From Geobacter sp. UBA4074 (lineage in GTDB: Bacteria > Desulfobacterota > Desulfuromonadia > Geobacterales > Pseudopelobacteraceae), in the NCBI GenBank assembly GCA_002383415.1, contig DFYU01000115.1, positions 610 through 6,113 on the forward strand: a stretch of DNA of 5,504 bases, in the 5' to 3' direction. The translations under genes were made by a program, and so were the position numbers. This document shows positions 1 to 5,504 of this stretch, piece after piece (position 1 is the stretch's first letter; the number at the start of each line of letters is the position of its first letter). The notes under the pieces are model-generated. The model was not told the DNA's origin and did not search any database. It saw nothing but the letters and a program-made list of their open reading frames with translations.

Positions 1-1185
1 GGCGGCACCGTGGGCGACATCGAATCGCTGCCCTTCCTGGAGGCGATCCGCCAGCTGCGCTACGACCGCGGCCAGGGCAACACCCTGTACCTGCATGTCA
101 CCCTGGTACCCTACATCCGCACCGCTGGTGAACTGAAGACCAAGCCGACCCAACACTCAGTAATGGAGCTGCGCAAGATCGGTATCCAGCCCGACATCCT
201 GCTCTGCCGCTGTGACCGTGAGCTGCCCCAGGACATGAAGCGCAAGATCTCGCTGTTCTGCAACGTTGACGAATCCTGCGTGATCCAGTCAGTGGACGCC
301 GAACATATCTACGCTGTGCCGCTAGCCCTCAACAAGGAACGGCTGGACGAGCAGGTGGTGGAGAAGCTCAACATCTGGACCAAGCAGCCCGACCTGACCC
401 ACTGGCAGAACGTGGTGGAGACCCTGCGCCACCCCAGCCACGGCGAGGTGCGGATCGCCATTGTCGGCAAATACGTCGACCTGACCGAATCCTACAAATC
501 CCTGGCCGAGGCGTTGACCCACGGCGGCATCGCCAACGACTGCCGGGTCTACCTCAAGTATATCGATGCTGAAAAGCTGGAAGAAAACGGCGTGGACGGC
601 TGGCTGGACGACGTGGACGGCGTGCTGGTGCCGGGCGGTTTCGGCGAGCGGGGCACCGAAGGCAAGGTGCTGGCCATCGAATATGCCCGCACCAAAAACA
701 TCCCCTTCTTCGGCATCTGTCTGGGGATGCAGATGGCGGCGGTGGAGTTTGCCCGCAATGTCTGCGGCCTGAAAAAGGCCTGCTCCACCGAGTTCAAGGC
801 CGACTGCAAGGAGCCGGTGATCCACCTGATGGAGGAGCAGAAATCGGTGCATAAAAAAGGCGGCACCATGCGGCTGGGGGCCTGTCCCTGCACCGTCACC
901 AAAGGCACCAAGGCCTTTGAGGCCTACAACGAGACCGACATCTCCGAACGCCACCGCCACCGTTACGAGTTTAACAACACCTTCCGCGAGATCATGACCA
1001 CCAAAGGCCTGGTGCTGTCCGGCATCAACCAGCAGAAAGACCTGGTGGAGATCATCGAGCTGCCTGAGCACCCCTGGTTCCTGGCCTGCCAGTTCCACCC
1101 GGAATTCAAATCCAAACCGCTGGTGCCGCATCCGCTGTTCAAGGCCTTTATCGGCGCATCACTGGGACACCGCAACCAACGCTAA
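1..1185 (+). CDS. pyrG: CTP synthase, C-terminal part (5' end outside window)
   Basis: CTP synthase makes CTP from UTP, ATP and glutamine in the cytoplasm, the last step of de novo pyrimidine nucleotide synthesis. The reading frame is open from base 1, and the first residues, GGTVGDIESLPF, are the conserved amidoligase motif found around residue 145 of the roughly 540-residue family. About a quarter of the protein therefore lies upstream, and the GTG at base 10 is an internal valine, not the start. Counting from base 1, the end of the synthetase domain (with KTKPTQHSV) fills residues 1 to about 130. The class I glutamine amidotransferase domain follows, with the oxyanion region PGGFGERG (211-218), the nucleophile Cys240 in GICLGMQ, GGTMRLGA (287-294), RHRHRYE (317-323) and the His366/Glu368 pair in CQFHPEF. 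The catalytic triad is complete and the C-terminus is of normal length. It ends in TAA shortly before a strong hairpin terminator. Recognition is from well-known motifs and is very secure. Confidence 0.98.
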   Translation, partial: GGTVGDIESLPFLEAIRQLRYDRGQGNTLYLHVTLVPYIRTAGELKTKPTQHSVMELRKIGIQPDILLCRCDRELPQDMKRKISLFCNVDESCVIQSVDAEHIYAVPLALNKERLDEQVVEKLNIWTKQPDLTHWQNVVETLRHPSHGEVRIAIVGKYVDLTESYKSLAEALTHGGIANDCRVYLKYIDAEKLEENGVDGWLDDVDGVLVPGGFGERGTEGKVLAIEYARTKNIPFFGICLGMQMAAVEFARNVCGLKKACSTEFKADCKEPVIHLMEEQKSVHKKGGTMRLGACPCTVTKGTKAFEAYNETDISERHRHRYEFNNTFREIMTTKGLVLSGINQQKDLVEIIELPEHPWFLACQFHPEFKSKPLVPHPLFKAFIGASLGHRNQR

Positions 1186-1205
1186 GCGTGTAGAGGATGC
1201 AAACA

Positions 1206-1235
1206 AAAAGGGACCGGCCAAAACCGGTCCCTTTT
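1206..1235. terminator. Bidirectional intrinsic terminator between convergent pyrG and oxygenase genes
   Basis: A perfect 12-bp inverted repeat (1206-1217 and 1224-1235) surrounds a 6-nt loop. Its core is the GC-rich GGGACCGG/CCGGTCCC stem, with four A:T pairs at the base. On the + strand the GC stem is followed by TTTT, 21 nt after the pyrG stop codon. On the - strand the same stem is followed by five T (the complement of 1205-1209), about 40 nt beyond the stop of the oxygenase. The structure can thus end transcription from both sides. Strand-specific efficiency cannot be judged from sequence; the - strand T-run is slightly longer. Confidence 0.9.
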
Positions 1236-1274
1236 GCCTATCCTTCAACACACGCCGTTGTGCGTCTGTTCATG

Positions 1275-2840
1275 TCACCCCTCCTGTCCAGGCAGCTGCC
1301 ACCAGCCATGATAACTGAACGGCACGTGGTGACGCAGCCGTACCCATGCCAGGGGACCGTCCTCCAGCCGCTCGGCCCGCAGGATTGCCAGTGAACTACG
1401 TCGTTTTTCACTCTGATACACCTGAGTAAGCAGAAAGCCGGGCTCCTCAGTTGCAGCGTCAGGGTGGCCATGGCCCGCCAGTGGCACGAACACCGGTTCA
1501 GTACAGTAACTGCCTGCACCGAAATCGTGGCAGGACTGGCGGCCGGTCTGCAGATCGACCCGGCAGACCTGGCTCCAGAAGAAATCACCCGGCCGGGTCT
1601 TGACCATGTAGCCGAAACGATGGCGACGGCAGCTGAAGCGATCATTGATGCGCGGCCACTCAACATTGCCGCCCCCTCCCCGCTCCAATCGGATACGCCG
1701 GCCTTTGAGATCAATCAGATACCGACACAGCTCACCCGGATGTTCATAGTTGCCACGTCGTCCGGTCATCACGGCCGAGGCCACCGGATTGCTGCCCAGA
1801 AAATGATCCGGGTCTCGATAGCCAATAAAGTCAGCCACGATCTCAGCGCCCTGTTCATAGGCATTGAATGAGTGCCACATGAACAACGCCTCGCTCTCCA
1901 GCAGCAGCGGTTCACCACTGCCGTCCCGCGGCACCACCATGATCAGGTTACCTTGCTCGGGACGCCAGCTCAGAGAGTCCAGCAGACTTTTGAAACCGAA
2001 CAGGAACTGCAGGTAGGCGATCTCCACCGGGTGCAGCACAAAGATCAAGTGACGCTCCGTTACGAACCAGTCGTGCATATAGACATACCGCGGCATGGGA
2101 AGGGTACGGTGCAGCTTGAGGTTGCCGTCTGGCCGAAAGATGGTGATATGAATGCGGGGCGCCGGACCATACTCGATGCCGAAGTGGACCCACTCGCCGC
2201 TGGCGCTGTCGAACTTGGCGTGGGCGGCATAGATAGACTGTTCGACAGGCAGCCCCAATGAAGAAATACCGCTGGTCTCCAGCGTCTCGGGATCAAGCTC
2301 GTAAGGCAGCGCGCATTCGTCAAAGGCGTACAGCCTCCCTTGCCAGGGAAAAACCGTGATGCCGGCCTGGCTCTTCATCCGTCCGGCAGCCAGAAAATTG
2401 CCCCAAAAACCGCCCGGCGCCTGGGTGCTCCAGCTTGGGTAGATGAACCGTCCGGCTGCCTGCTCCTCGACGTACTTTTCGGTGCGTACAAAACGTGCCC
2501 GGTACTGGACGCCCTGATCGTCAAAACGAAAGGCCTGCACCAGACCGTCGCCATCCAACAGATTACGCTTGCGCCGACCGGCACGGTCAAACAGACCGGG
2601 TCCGTTACGGTAGAGGCTACCGCCCACCAACTCACGAGGCAGCCGCCCTTCAACCTCTGTCCGGTAGTCCTGCTCCTCGTACAGGGAGGTAGCCAGCCCC
2701 AGATAGGGCCTCGCCGCATCACCGAACGCACTGAAATGATCGTCTCGCAGCAGCGGGCTGCTGGCACAGCCCGGAAGTAACGAGGCCCCTGCCGTTGAAG
2801 CGGCCAGCACCAACAGTTCGCGTCGAGAAAGCATTGTCAC
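1275..2840 (-). CDS. Carotenoid oxygenase family protein, Tat-exported, possible lipoprotein
   Basis: This is a member of the non-haem iron carotenoid cleavage oxygenase family (RPE65, apocarotenoid and lignostilbene oxygenases), which splits a C=C bond of a polyene or stilbene with O2. Numbering from the GTG start (521 aa, including about 25 of signal), the N-terminal family motif GRLPRELVGGSLYRNGPG is at 65-82 and DGDG at 96-99. The four iron-ligand histidines expected for the seven-bladed propeller are all present: His207 (AAHAKF), His256 (YMHDW), His323 (WHSFN) and His511 (SYHGWW). Family glutamates are seen at 394 (VEWPRIN) and 448 (TEPVFVP). The N-terminus reads LSRRELLVLAAS and runs to LLPGC at Cys25: a twin-arginine signal with a possible lipobox, though proline at -2 is unusual. 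I chose GTG at 2840 because TGAGGTG lies 7 nt upstream. The ATG at 2834 (519 aa) is 13 nt away but possible, and an in-frame ATG at 2882 would put an odd extension before the signal. The substrate is unknown and no carotenoid genes are nearby. The gene is monocistronic and converges on pyrG. Confidence 0.93.
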   Translation of the reverse strand: MTMLSRRELLVLAASTAGASLLPGCASSPLLRDDHFSAFGDAARPYLGLATSLYEEQDYRTEVEGRLPRELVGGSLYRNGPGLFDRAGRRKRNLLDGDGLVQAFRFDDQGVQYRARFVRTEKYVEEQAAGRFIYPSWSTQAPGGFWGNFLAAGRMKSQAGITVFPWQGRLYAFDECALPYELDPETLETSGISSLGLPVEQSIYAAHAKFDSASGEWVHFGIEYGPAPRIHITIFRPDGNLKLHRTLPMPRYVYMHDWFVTERHLIFVLHPVEIAYLQFLFGFKSLLDSLSWRPEQGNLIMVVPRDGSGEPLLLESEALFMWHSFNAYEQGAEIVADFIGYRDPDHFLGSNPVASAVMTGRRGNYEHPGELCRYLIDLKGRRIRLERGGGGNVEWPRINDRFSCRRHRFGYMVKTRPGDFFWSQVCRVDLQTGRQSCHDFGAGSYCTEPVFVPLAGHGHPDAATEEPGFLLTQVYQSEKRRSSLAILRAERLEDGPLAWVRLRHHVPFSYHGWWQLPGQEG

Positions 2841-2847
2841 AATGGGA

Positions 2848-2854
2848 CACCTCA
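2848..2854 (-). promoter_or_regulatory. Ribosome binding site deciding the oxygenase start
   Basis: On the - strand TGAGGTG reads just upstream of the oxygenase. It stands 7 nt before a GTG (2840-2838) and 13 nt before an ATG (2834-2832) in the same frame. Spacing favours the GTG. Both starts give the same twin-arginine signal and the same mature protein if it is cleaved at the cysteine. No convincing -35/-10 pair was found in the roughly 50 bases between this site and the tRNA terminator. Confidence 0.6.
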
Positions 2855-2891
2855 TCACTCGAGATAGAACCAACTGTAACACGCGACAGGC

Positions 2892-2925
2892 AAAAGAAAA
2901 GGGGCACCCGATAAACGGTGCCCCT
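2892..2925 (-). terminator. Intrinsic terminator downstream of tRNA-Arg
   Basis: On the - strand a 9-bp hairpin, AGGGGCACC/GGTGCCCCT (2917-2925 with 2900-2908), with an 8-nt loop is followed by TTTTCTTTT (complement of 2892-2900). It begins about 10 nt after the encoded CCA of the tRNA. It would end the tRNA transcript, and also any read-through from the upstream polyamine operon, before the oxygenase gene. Confidence 0.9.
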
Positions 2926-2934
2926 GCATGAATG

Positions 2935-3011
2935 TGGCGTCCCCTGCAGGATTCGAACCTGCGACCTACGGCTTAGAAGGCCGTTGCTCTATCCAGCTGA
3001 GCTAAGGAGAC
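2935..3011 (-). tRNA. tRNA-Arg, anticodon TCT (reads AGA)
   Basis: The - strand folds into a complete 77-nt cloverleaf. The acceptor stem is GTCTCCT/AGGGGAC with one G-T pair. The D-arm is GCTC/GAGC with a 9-nt loop, and the anticodon stem is ACGGC/GCCGT with loop CTTCTAA. The variable loop has 5 nt, and the T-arm is GCAGG/CCTGC with TTCGAAT. A discriminator G and an encoded CCA complete the 3' end. The anticodon TCT lies at 2975-2977 and decodes the arginine codons AGA and, by wobble, AGG, which are rare in GC-rich genomes. No mispairs suggest a pseudogene. A promoter lies just upstream and a terminator just downstream, so it appears to be a single-tRNA transcription unit. Confidence 0.98.
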
Positions 3012-3027
3012 AATGTAAACGATGTGT

Positions 3028-3057
3028 ACTATACCCCAGAGCGGGGAACGGACGCAA
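3028..3057 (-). promoter_or_regulatory. Probable sigma70-type promoter of tRNA-Arg
   Basis: On the - strand TTGCGT (3057-3052) and TATAGT (3033-3028) are separated by 18 nt, and the -10 box matches the consensus at 5 of 6 positions. The expected start would leave a leader of roughly 10 nt before the first tRNA base at 3011. The spacer contains a small CCCC/GGGG inverted repeat (3034-3046), which is too short and lacks a T-run to act as a terminator for nspC. The -35 match is weak, so this call rests mainly on the -10 box and its position. Confidence 0.6.
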
Positions 3058-3074
3058 GCCAGGCAACCTCTTTT

Positions 3075-4223
3075 TTAGGAAAGACGGCTCTTGAAGTCAG
3101 GATAGCCGAAGCTGCGCACCACCGTGAGCTGACCGGTTTCCGGCTCGTAGGTGCACAGGTGGGGATGCTGGATGCCATTGAAGGTGGTGGTCTTGACCAT
3201 GGTGTAGTGGGCCATATCCTCGAACACCAGCCGGTCACCAGCCTCTAACGGCTCTTCAAAAGACCAGTCGCCGATCACGTCGCCGGCCAGACAAGAGGGG
3301 CCGCCCAGGCGGTAGGTATGCGGCTTCTCGCCAGCATCAAAACCGCCGGTGATAGTAGGCCGGTAGGGCATCTCCAGCACGTCCGGCATGTGGCAGGTGG
3401 CTGAGACATCCAGGATGGCGATCTGCATGCCGTTATCCACCACATCCAGCACTTCACTCACCAGCAGGCCGGTGCCGATGGCGATCGCCTCACCCGGCTC
3501 CAGATAGACCTCAAGGTCATATTTAGACCGTAAATAGTTTACAAGTTTTACCAGACCGTCGATATCGTAACCATCGCGGGTGATATGATGGCCGCCCCCC
3601 AGGTTGAGCCACTTCATCCCCTGCAGGTAGCGACCGAACTTCTCCTCAAAGACCCGCACCGTCCGCTCCAGCGGCTCGAACAGCTGCTCGCAGAGGGTGT
3701 GGAAGTGGAGCCCCTCCACCCCGGCCAGGGAACGTCCCTCAAACTCAGCTGCCGGGATGCCCAGCCGCGAATTGGGGGCGCAGGGGTCGTAGATGGCGGT
3801 GTGCCCCTCGGAATGCTCCGGGTTGACCCGCAGGCCGATTGACACCCCACTGTTTTCCCACAGCGGGCGGAAACGCTCCAGCTGGTTGAAGGAATTGAAC
3901 ACCAGATGGTTGGAGATGCCCAGCAGCTCCACCACGTCACTTTCTTTAAAGGCGGCAGCAAAGGAGTGCACCTCTCGACCAAATTCCTCATGGCCCAAGC
4001 GCGCTTCCCAGGGTGAGCTGGCGCAGACCCCCTGCAGGGTCTCGCGGATCAGCGGGAAGGTGGACCACATGGCAAAGGCCTTCAGCGCCATCAGGATCTT
4101 GGCGCCGCTGCGCTGTTGCACCTGATCCAGGATGGCCAGGTTATGACGCAGCCGGCCCAGGTCCACCACGTAGGCTGGCGAGGGGGCACATTCAACTATT
4201 GTATCGATATCAATTCCAGTCAT
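3075..4223 (-). CDS. nspC: Carboxynorspermidine/carboxyspermidine decarboxylase
   Basis: This is a PLP-dependent decarboxylase of the alanine-racemase fold (fold III) that removes CO2 from carboxynorspermidine or carboxyspermidine to give norspermidine or spermidine, the last step of the aspartate-semialdehyde route. The 382 residues match the compact NspC length (about 380), shorter than typical diaminopimelate or ornithine/arginine decarboxylases. Visible features are the PLP-binding Lys48 in LMALKAF, the segment GLHFHTLCEQ (171-180), the phosphate-binding glycine turn LNLGGGHHITRDGYD (206-220), EPGEA (242-246), the catalytic-loop cysteine Cys311 in GGPSCLAGD, and AHYTMVKTTTFNG (338-350). 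The ATG directly follows the TAA of the dehydrogenase gene with no gap and without a clear Shine-Dalgarno sequence, so it is probably translationally coupled. No intrinsic terminator is seen before the tRNA promoter. The true substrate, C6 or C7 carboxy-triamine, cannot be read from the sequence; spermidine production is the simpler guess given speA upstream. Confidence 0.95.
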   Translation of the reverse strand: MTGIDIDTIVECAPSPAYVVDLGRLRHNLAILDQVQQRSGAKILMALKAFAMWSTFPLIRETLQGVCASSPWEARLGHEEFGREVHSFAAAFKESDVVELLGISNHLVFNSFNQLERFRPLWENSGVSIGLRVNPEHSEGHTAIYDPCAPNSRLGIPAAEFEGRSLAGVEGLHFHTLCEQLFEPLERTVRVFEEKFGRYLQGMKWLNLGGGHHITRDGYDIDGLVKLVNYLRSKYDLEVYLEPGEAIAIGTGLLVSEVLDVVDNGMQIAILDVSATCHMPDVLEMPYRPTITGGFDAGEKPHTYRLGGPSCLAGDVIGDWSFEEPLEAGDRLVFEDMAHYTMVKTTTFNGIQHPHLCTYEPETGQLTVVRSFGYPDFKSRLS

Positions 4224-5420
4224 TTACAATTCAGGCCATTCACCATTTTCAATTACTACCGTCGGCAGTCCCATCGGTCCGAGGACTTCCAAAAACAGCT
4301 CCGGATCAAACTGCTCCATGTTCCAGACGCCGGGGGCATGCCACTTGTTGGTCAGCATCATGATCGCCCCCACCACGGCCGGTACGCCGGTGGTGTAGCT
4401 GATGGCCTGTGACTGCACCTCTTGGTAGCAGGCCTCGTGATCGCAGATGTTATAGATGTAAACCTGTTTACGCTGGCCATCCTTGATGCCCCGCGCAATC
4501 ACGCCGATGCAGGTCTTGCCCTTGGTGAGCGGCCCCAGGGAACCGGGGTCCGGCAGCAGGGCCTTAAGAAACTGGATCGGCACGATCTTCTGACCTTGGA
4601 ACTCCACCTCGTCGATACGGGTCATGCCGACGTTCTGCAGCACCTCCAGGTGCTTGAGGTAGTTGTCGGAGAAGGTCATCCAGAACTGGGCCTTCTTGAT
4701 GCTGGGGAAGTGCTTGACTAGCGACTCCATCTCCTCGTGGTAGAGACGGTAGCAGTTCATCGGACCGATCCCCTCCGGGAAATCAAAGACCCGCTTGGTG
4801 GACAGGGCCGGGCTCTCGACAAACTGGCCGTTTTCCCAGTGACGGCAGGTGGCGGTTACCTCACGGATGTTGATCTCCGGGTTGAAGTTGGTGGCAAAGG
4901 GCTGACCGTGGGAACCGGCGTTGGCATCGATGATGTCCAGCTCTTCGATCACGTCCAGGTACTTCTTGGCGGCCAGGGCGGTGTAGACGTTGGTCACACC
5001 GGGATCGAAGCCTGATCCCAAGAGGGCCATCAGGCCGGCCTGCTTGAACCGGTCCTGGTAGGCCCACTGCCAGGAGTACTCAAACTTGGCGGTGTCGAGC
5101 GGTTCGTAGTTGGCGGTATCCAGGTAATCGACGCCGGTCTCCAGGCAGGCATCCATGATATGCAGATCCTGGTACGGCAGCGCCACGTTGATCACCAGGC
5201 TCGGCTTGACCTGCTTGATCAGGGCCACCAGTTCGGGCACGTTGTCGGCATCCACCTGGGCGGTGGTGATGCTGTTGTTCAGTTGGGCGGCAATGGCGTC
5301 GCACTTGGCCTTGGTGCGGGAGGCCAGGGTGATGCTGGTGAAGATGTCGCGGCGCTGGGCGCATTTGTGGGCCACAACCTGGCCGACACCGCCGGCGCCG
5401 ATGATCAGTACGTTGCTCAT
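4224..5420 (-). CDS. Carboxynorspermidine/carboxyspermidine dehydrogenase (saccharopine dehydrogenase-like, LYS1 family)
   Basis: This protein belongs to the saccharopine dehydrogenase family. In bacteria that carry nspC next door, it reductively condenses L-aspartate-beta-semialdehyde with putrescine or 1,3-diaminopropane, using NAD(P)H, to make carboxyspermidine or carboxynorspermidine. The 398 residues (family about 400) open with a Rossmann nucleotide site, VLIIGAGGVGQVVAHKCAQ, with Gly8, Gly10, Gly11 and Gly13. The first strand continues to TLASRTKAKC, followed by the conserved DTANYEP (101-107) and GSGFDPGVTNVYTALA (135-150) typical of the family. The C-terminal half ends with TTGVPAVVGA (343-352). 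The gene starts with ATG three bases after the stop of the upstream gene and has a good AGGAG site. It ends in TAA abutting the nspC ATG, which makes a strict operon. True saccharopine dehydrogenase (lysine pathway) is the alternative, but adjacency to nspC strongly favours the polyamine role. The symbols in use (lys1, CANSDH, CASDH) vary, so none is given. Confidence 0.93.
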   Translation of the reverse strand: MSNVLIIGAGGVGQVVAHKCAQRRDIFTSITLASRTKAKCDAIAAQLNNSITTAQVDADNVPELVALIKQVKPSLVINVALPYQDLHIMDACLETGVDYLDTANYEPLDTAKFEYSWQWAYQDRFKQAGLMALLGSGFDPGVTNVYTALAAKKYLDVIEELDIIDANAGSHGQPFATNFNPEINIREVTATCRHWENGQFVESPALSTKRVFDFPEGIGPMNCYRLYHEEMESLVKHFPSIKKAQFWMTFSDNYLKHLEVLQNVGMTRIDEVEFQGQKIVPIQFLKALLPDPGSLGPLTKGKTCIGVIARGIKDGQRKQVYIYNICDHEACYQEVQSQAISYTTGVPAVVGAIMMLTNKWHAPGVWNMEQFDPELFLEVLGPMGLPTVVIENGEWPEL

Positions 5421-5423
5421 GGT

Positions 5424-5504
5424 TTACTCTCCTAAGTAGGTGTACCCCAGCAGGGTCCGATCCAACAGTTCGATAAAATGGCTGCTCTCCTCAATGGAGA
5501 CCTT
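5424..5504 (-). CDS. speA: Probable biosynthetic arginine decarboxylase, last 26 residues only
   Basis: The - strand frame entering from the right edge is open for 26 codons and stops at TAA (5426-5424), three bases before the dehydrogenase ATG. The encoded tail has an acidic amphipathic stretch (IEESSHFIELLDRTLL) and ends GYTYLGE. This resembles the C-terminus of biosynthetic arginine decarboxylases (SpeA), which typically close with an ...GYTYL-like ending. SpeA is a PLP enzyme that converts arginine to agmatine, the precursor of putrescine. That fits an operon with the carboxyspermidine dehydrogenase and nspC, since putrescine is the diamine they use. The identification rests on a very short tail plus context: that a coding end is present is likely, and the speA name is moderately supported. 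More than 95% of the gene lies outside the window. Confidence 0.7.
   Translation of the reverse strand, partial: KVSIEESSHFIELLDRTLLGYTYLGE
5427..5433 (-). promoter_or_regulatory. Ribosome binding site of the dehydrogenase, inside the end of speA
   Basis: AGGAGAG on the - strand overlaps the last codons of the upstream gene (Leu-Gly-Glu-stop). Its AGGAG core lies 8 nt before the ATG at 5420. It is a strong site and fixes the dehydrogenase start. Its position inside the preceding coding sequence points to co-transcription with the upstream gene. Confidence 0.85.

Noticed and set aside
322..1131. Long open frame (about 270 codons) on the - strand opposite pyrG, and several similar ones opposite the oxygenase and the polyamine genes
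   Set aside because: They lie entirely antisense to genes with clear family motifs. Their translations are low-complexity and rich in His/Gln/Leu/Val or Arg/Pro/Ser, as expected from the reverse of GC-biased codons, and none shows a ribosome site or a recognisable domain.
10..1185. GTG at base 10 as a true start of a short pyrG
   Set aside because: It is the valine of the conserved GGTVGDIES motif, and the frame is open and matches the family from base 1. The gene simply begins before the window.
2841..2891. Promoter for the oxygenase (for example TTGCCT ... TTCTAT on the - strand)
   Set aside because: The -10 match is only 3 of 6 and no alternative is better, so the evidence is too weak to list as a feature.
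2935..3011. tRNA-Arg as an integration site of a mobile element
   Set aside because: The tRNA is intact, no integrase gene is present, and no second copy of its 3' end was found by eye elsewhere in the window.
3034..3046. CCCC/GGGG inverted repeat after nspC, considered as its terminator
   Set aside because: The stem has only 4 bp and no T-run follows. It lies between the -35 and -10 boxes of the probable tRNA promoter.
2941..4038. Three copies of the 10-mer CCCCTGCAGG (2941-2950, 3618-3627, 4029-4038), considered as a repeat or attachment site
   Set aside because: One copy is part of the tRNA T-stem and acceptor stem. The other two encode Leu-Gln-Gly in nspC with the preferred codons CTG and CAG on the - strand. 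The flanks do not match, so this is codon bias plus chance.

Overview
The window looks like part of a GC-rich bacterial chromosome, most probably a deltaproteobacterium of the Geobacter/Desulfuromonas kind (Desulfuromonadia). This placement is an inference from the overall look of the proteins and from the polyamine gene set (arginine decarboxylase next to the carboxy(nor)spermidine dehydrogenase/decarboxylase pair). No database comparison was possible. Nothing resembling a phage, transposon, CRISPR array or plasmid function was seen.

Layout, left to right: (1) bases 1-1185, + strand: the C-terminal part of CTP synthase (pyrG), entering the window already in frame. (2) About 1206-1235: a near-symmetrical hairpin with A-tract and T-tract flanks, which can terminate pyrG and the convergent gene facing it. 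(3) 1275-2840, - strand: a complete carotenoid-oxygenase-family protein with all four iron-binding histidines and a twin-arginine, possibly lipoprotein-type, export signal. (4) 2892-2925: an intrinsic terminator on the - strand. (5) 2935-3011, - strand: tRNA-Arg with anticodon TCT and an encoded CCA, with a recognisable promoter just upstream (3028-3057). (6) 3075-5504, - strand: a tight polyamine operon read right to left: the last codons of a probable arginine decarboxylase (speA), then a LYS1-like carboxy(nor)spermidine dehydrogenase, then carboxynorspermidine decarboxylase (nspC). The gaps are 3 nt and 0 nt.

How the genes fit together: SpeA would make agmatine from arginine, which other enzymes outside the window convert to putrescine. 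The dehydrogenase condenses a diamine with aspartate semialdehyde to a carboxy-triamine, and NspC decarboxylates this to spermidine or norspermidine. This is the alternative spermidine route that does not use decarboxylated S-adenosylmethionine. No clear terminator follows nspC, so this operon may read through into tRNA-Arg, where the hairpin at 2900-2925 would stop it. The carotenoid oxygenase sits alone between the pyrG terminator and the tRNA terminator. It has no functional partner in view and is the least expected gene here, because it is an iron/O2-type enzyme predicted to work outside the cytoplasm.

Intergenic stretches are all shorter than 100 bases, and what they hold is described in the feature list. 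The polyamine operon is a known system. I do not see a convincing undescribed multi-gene system in this window.
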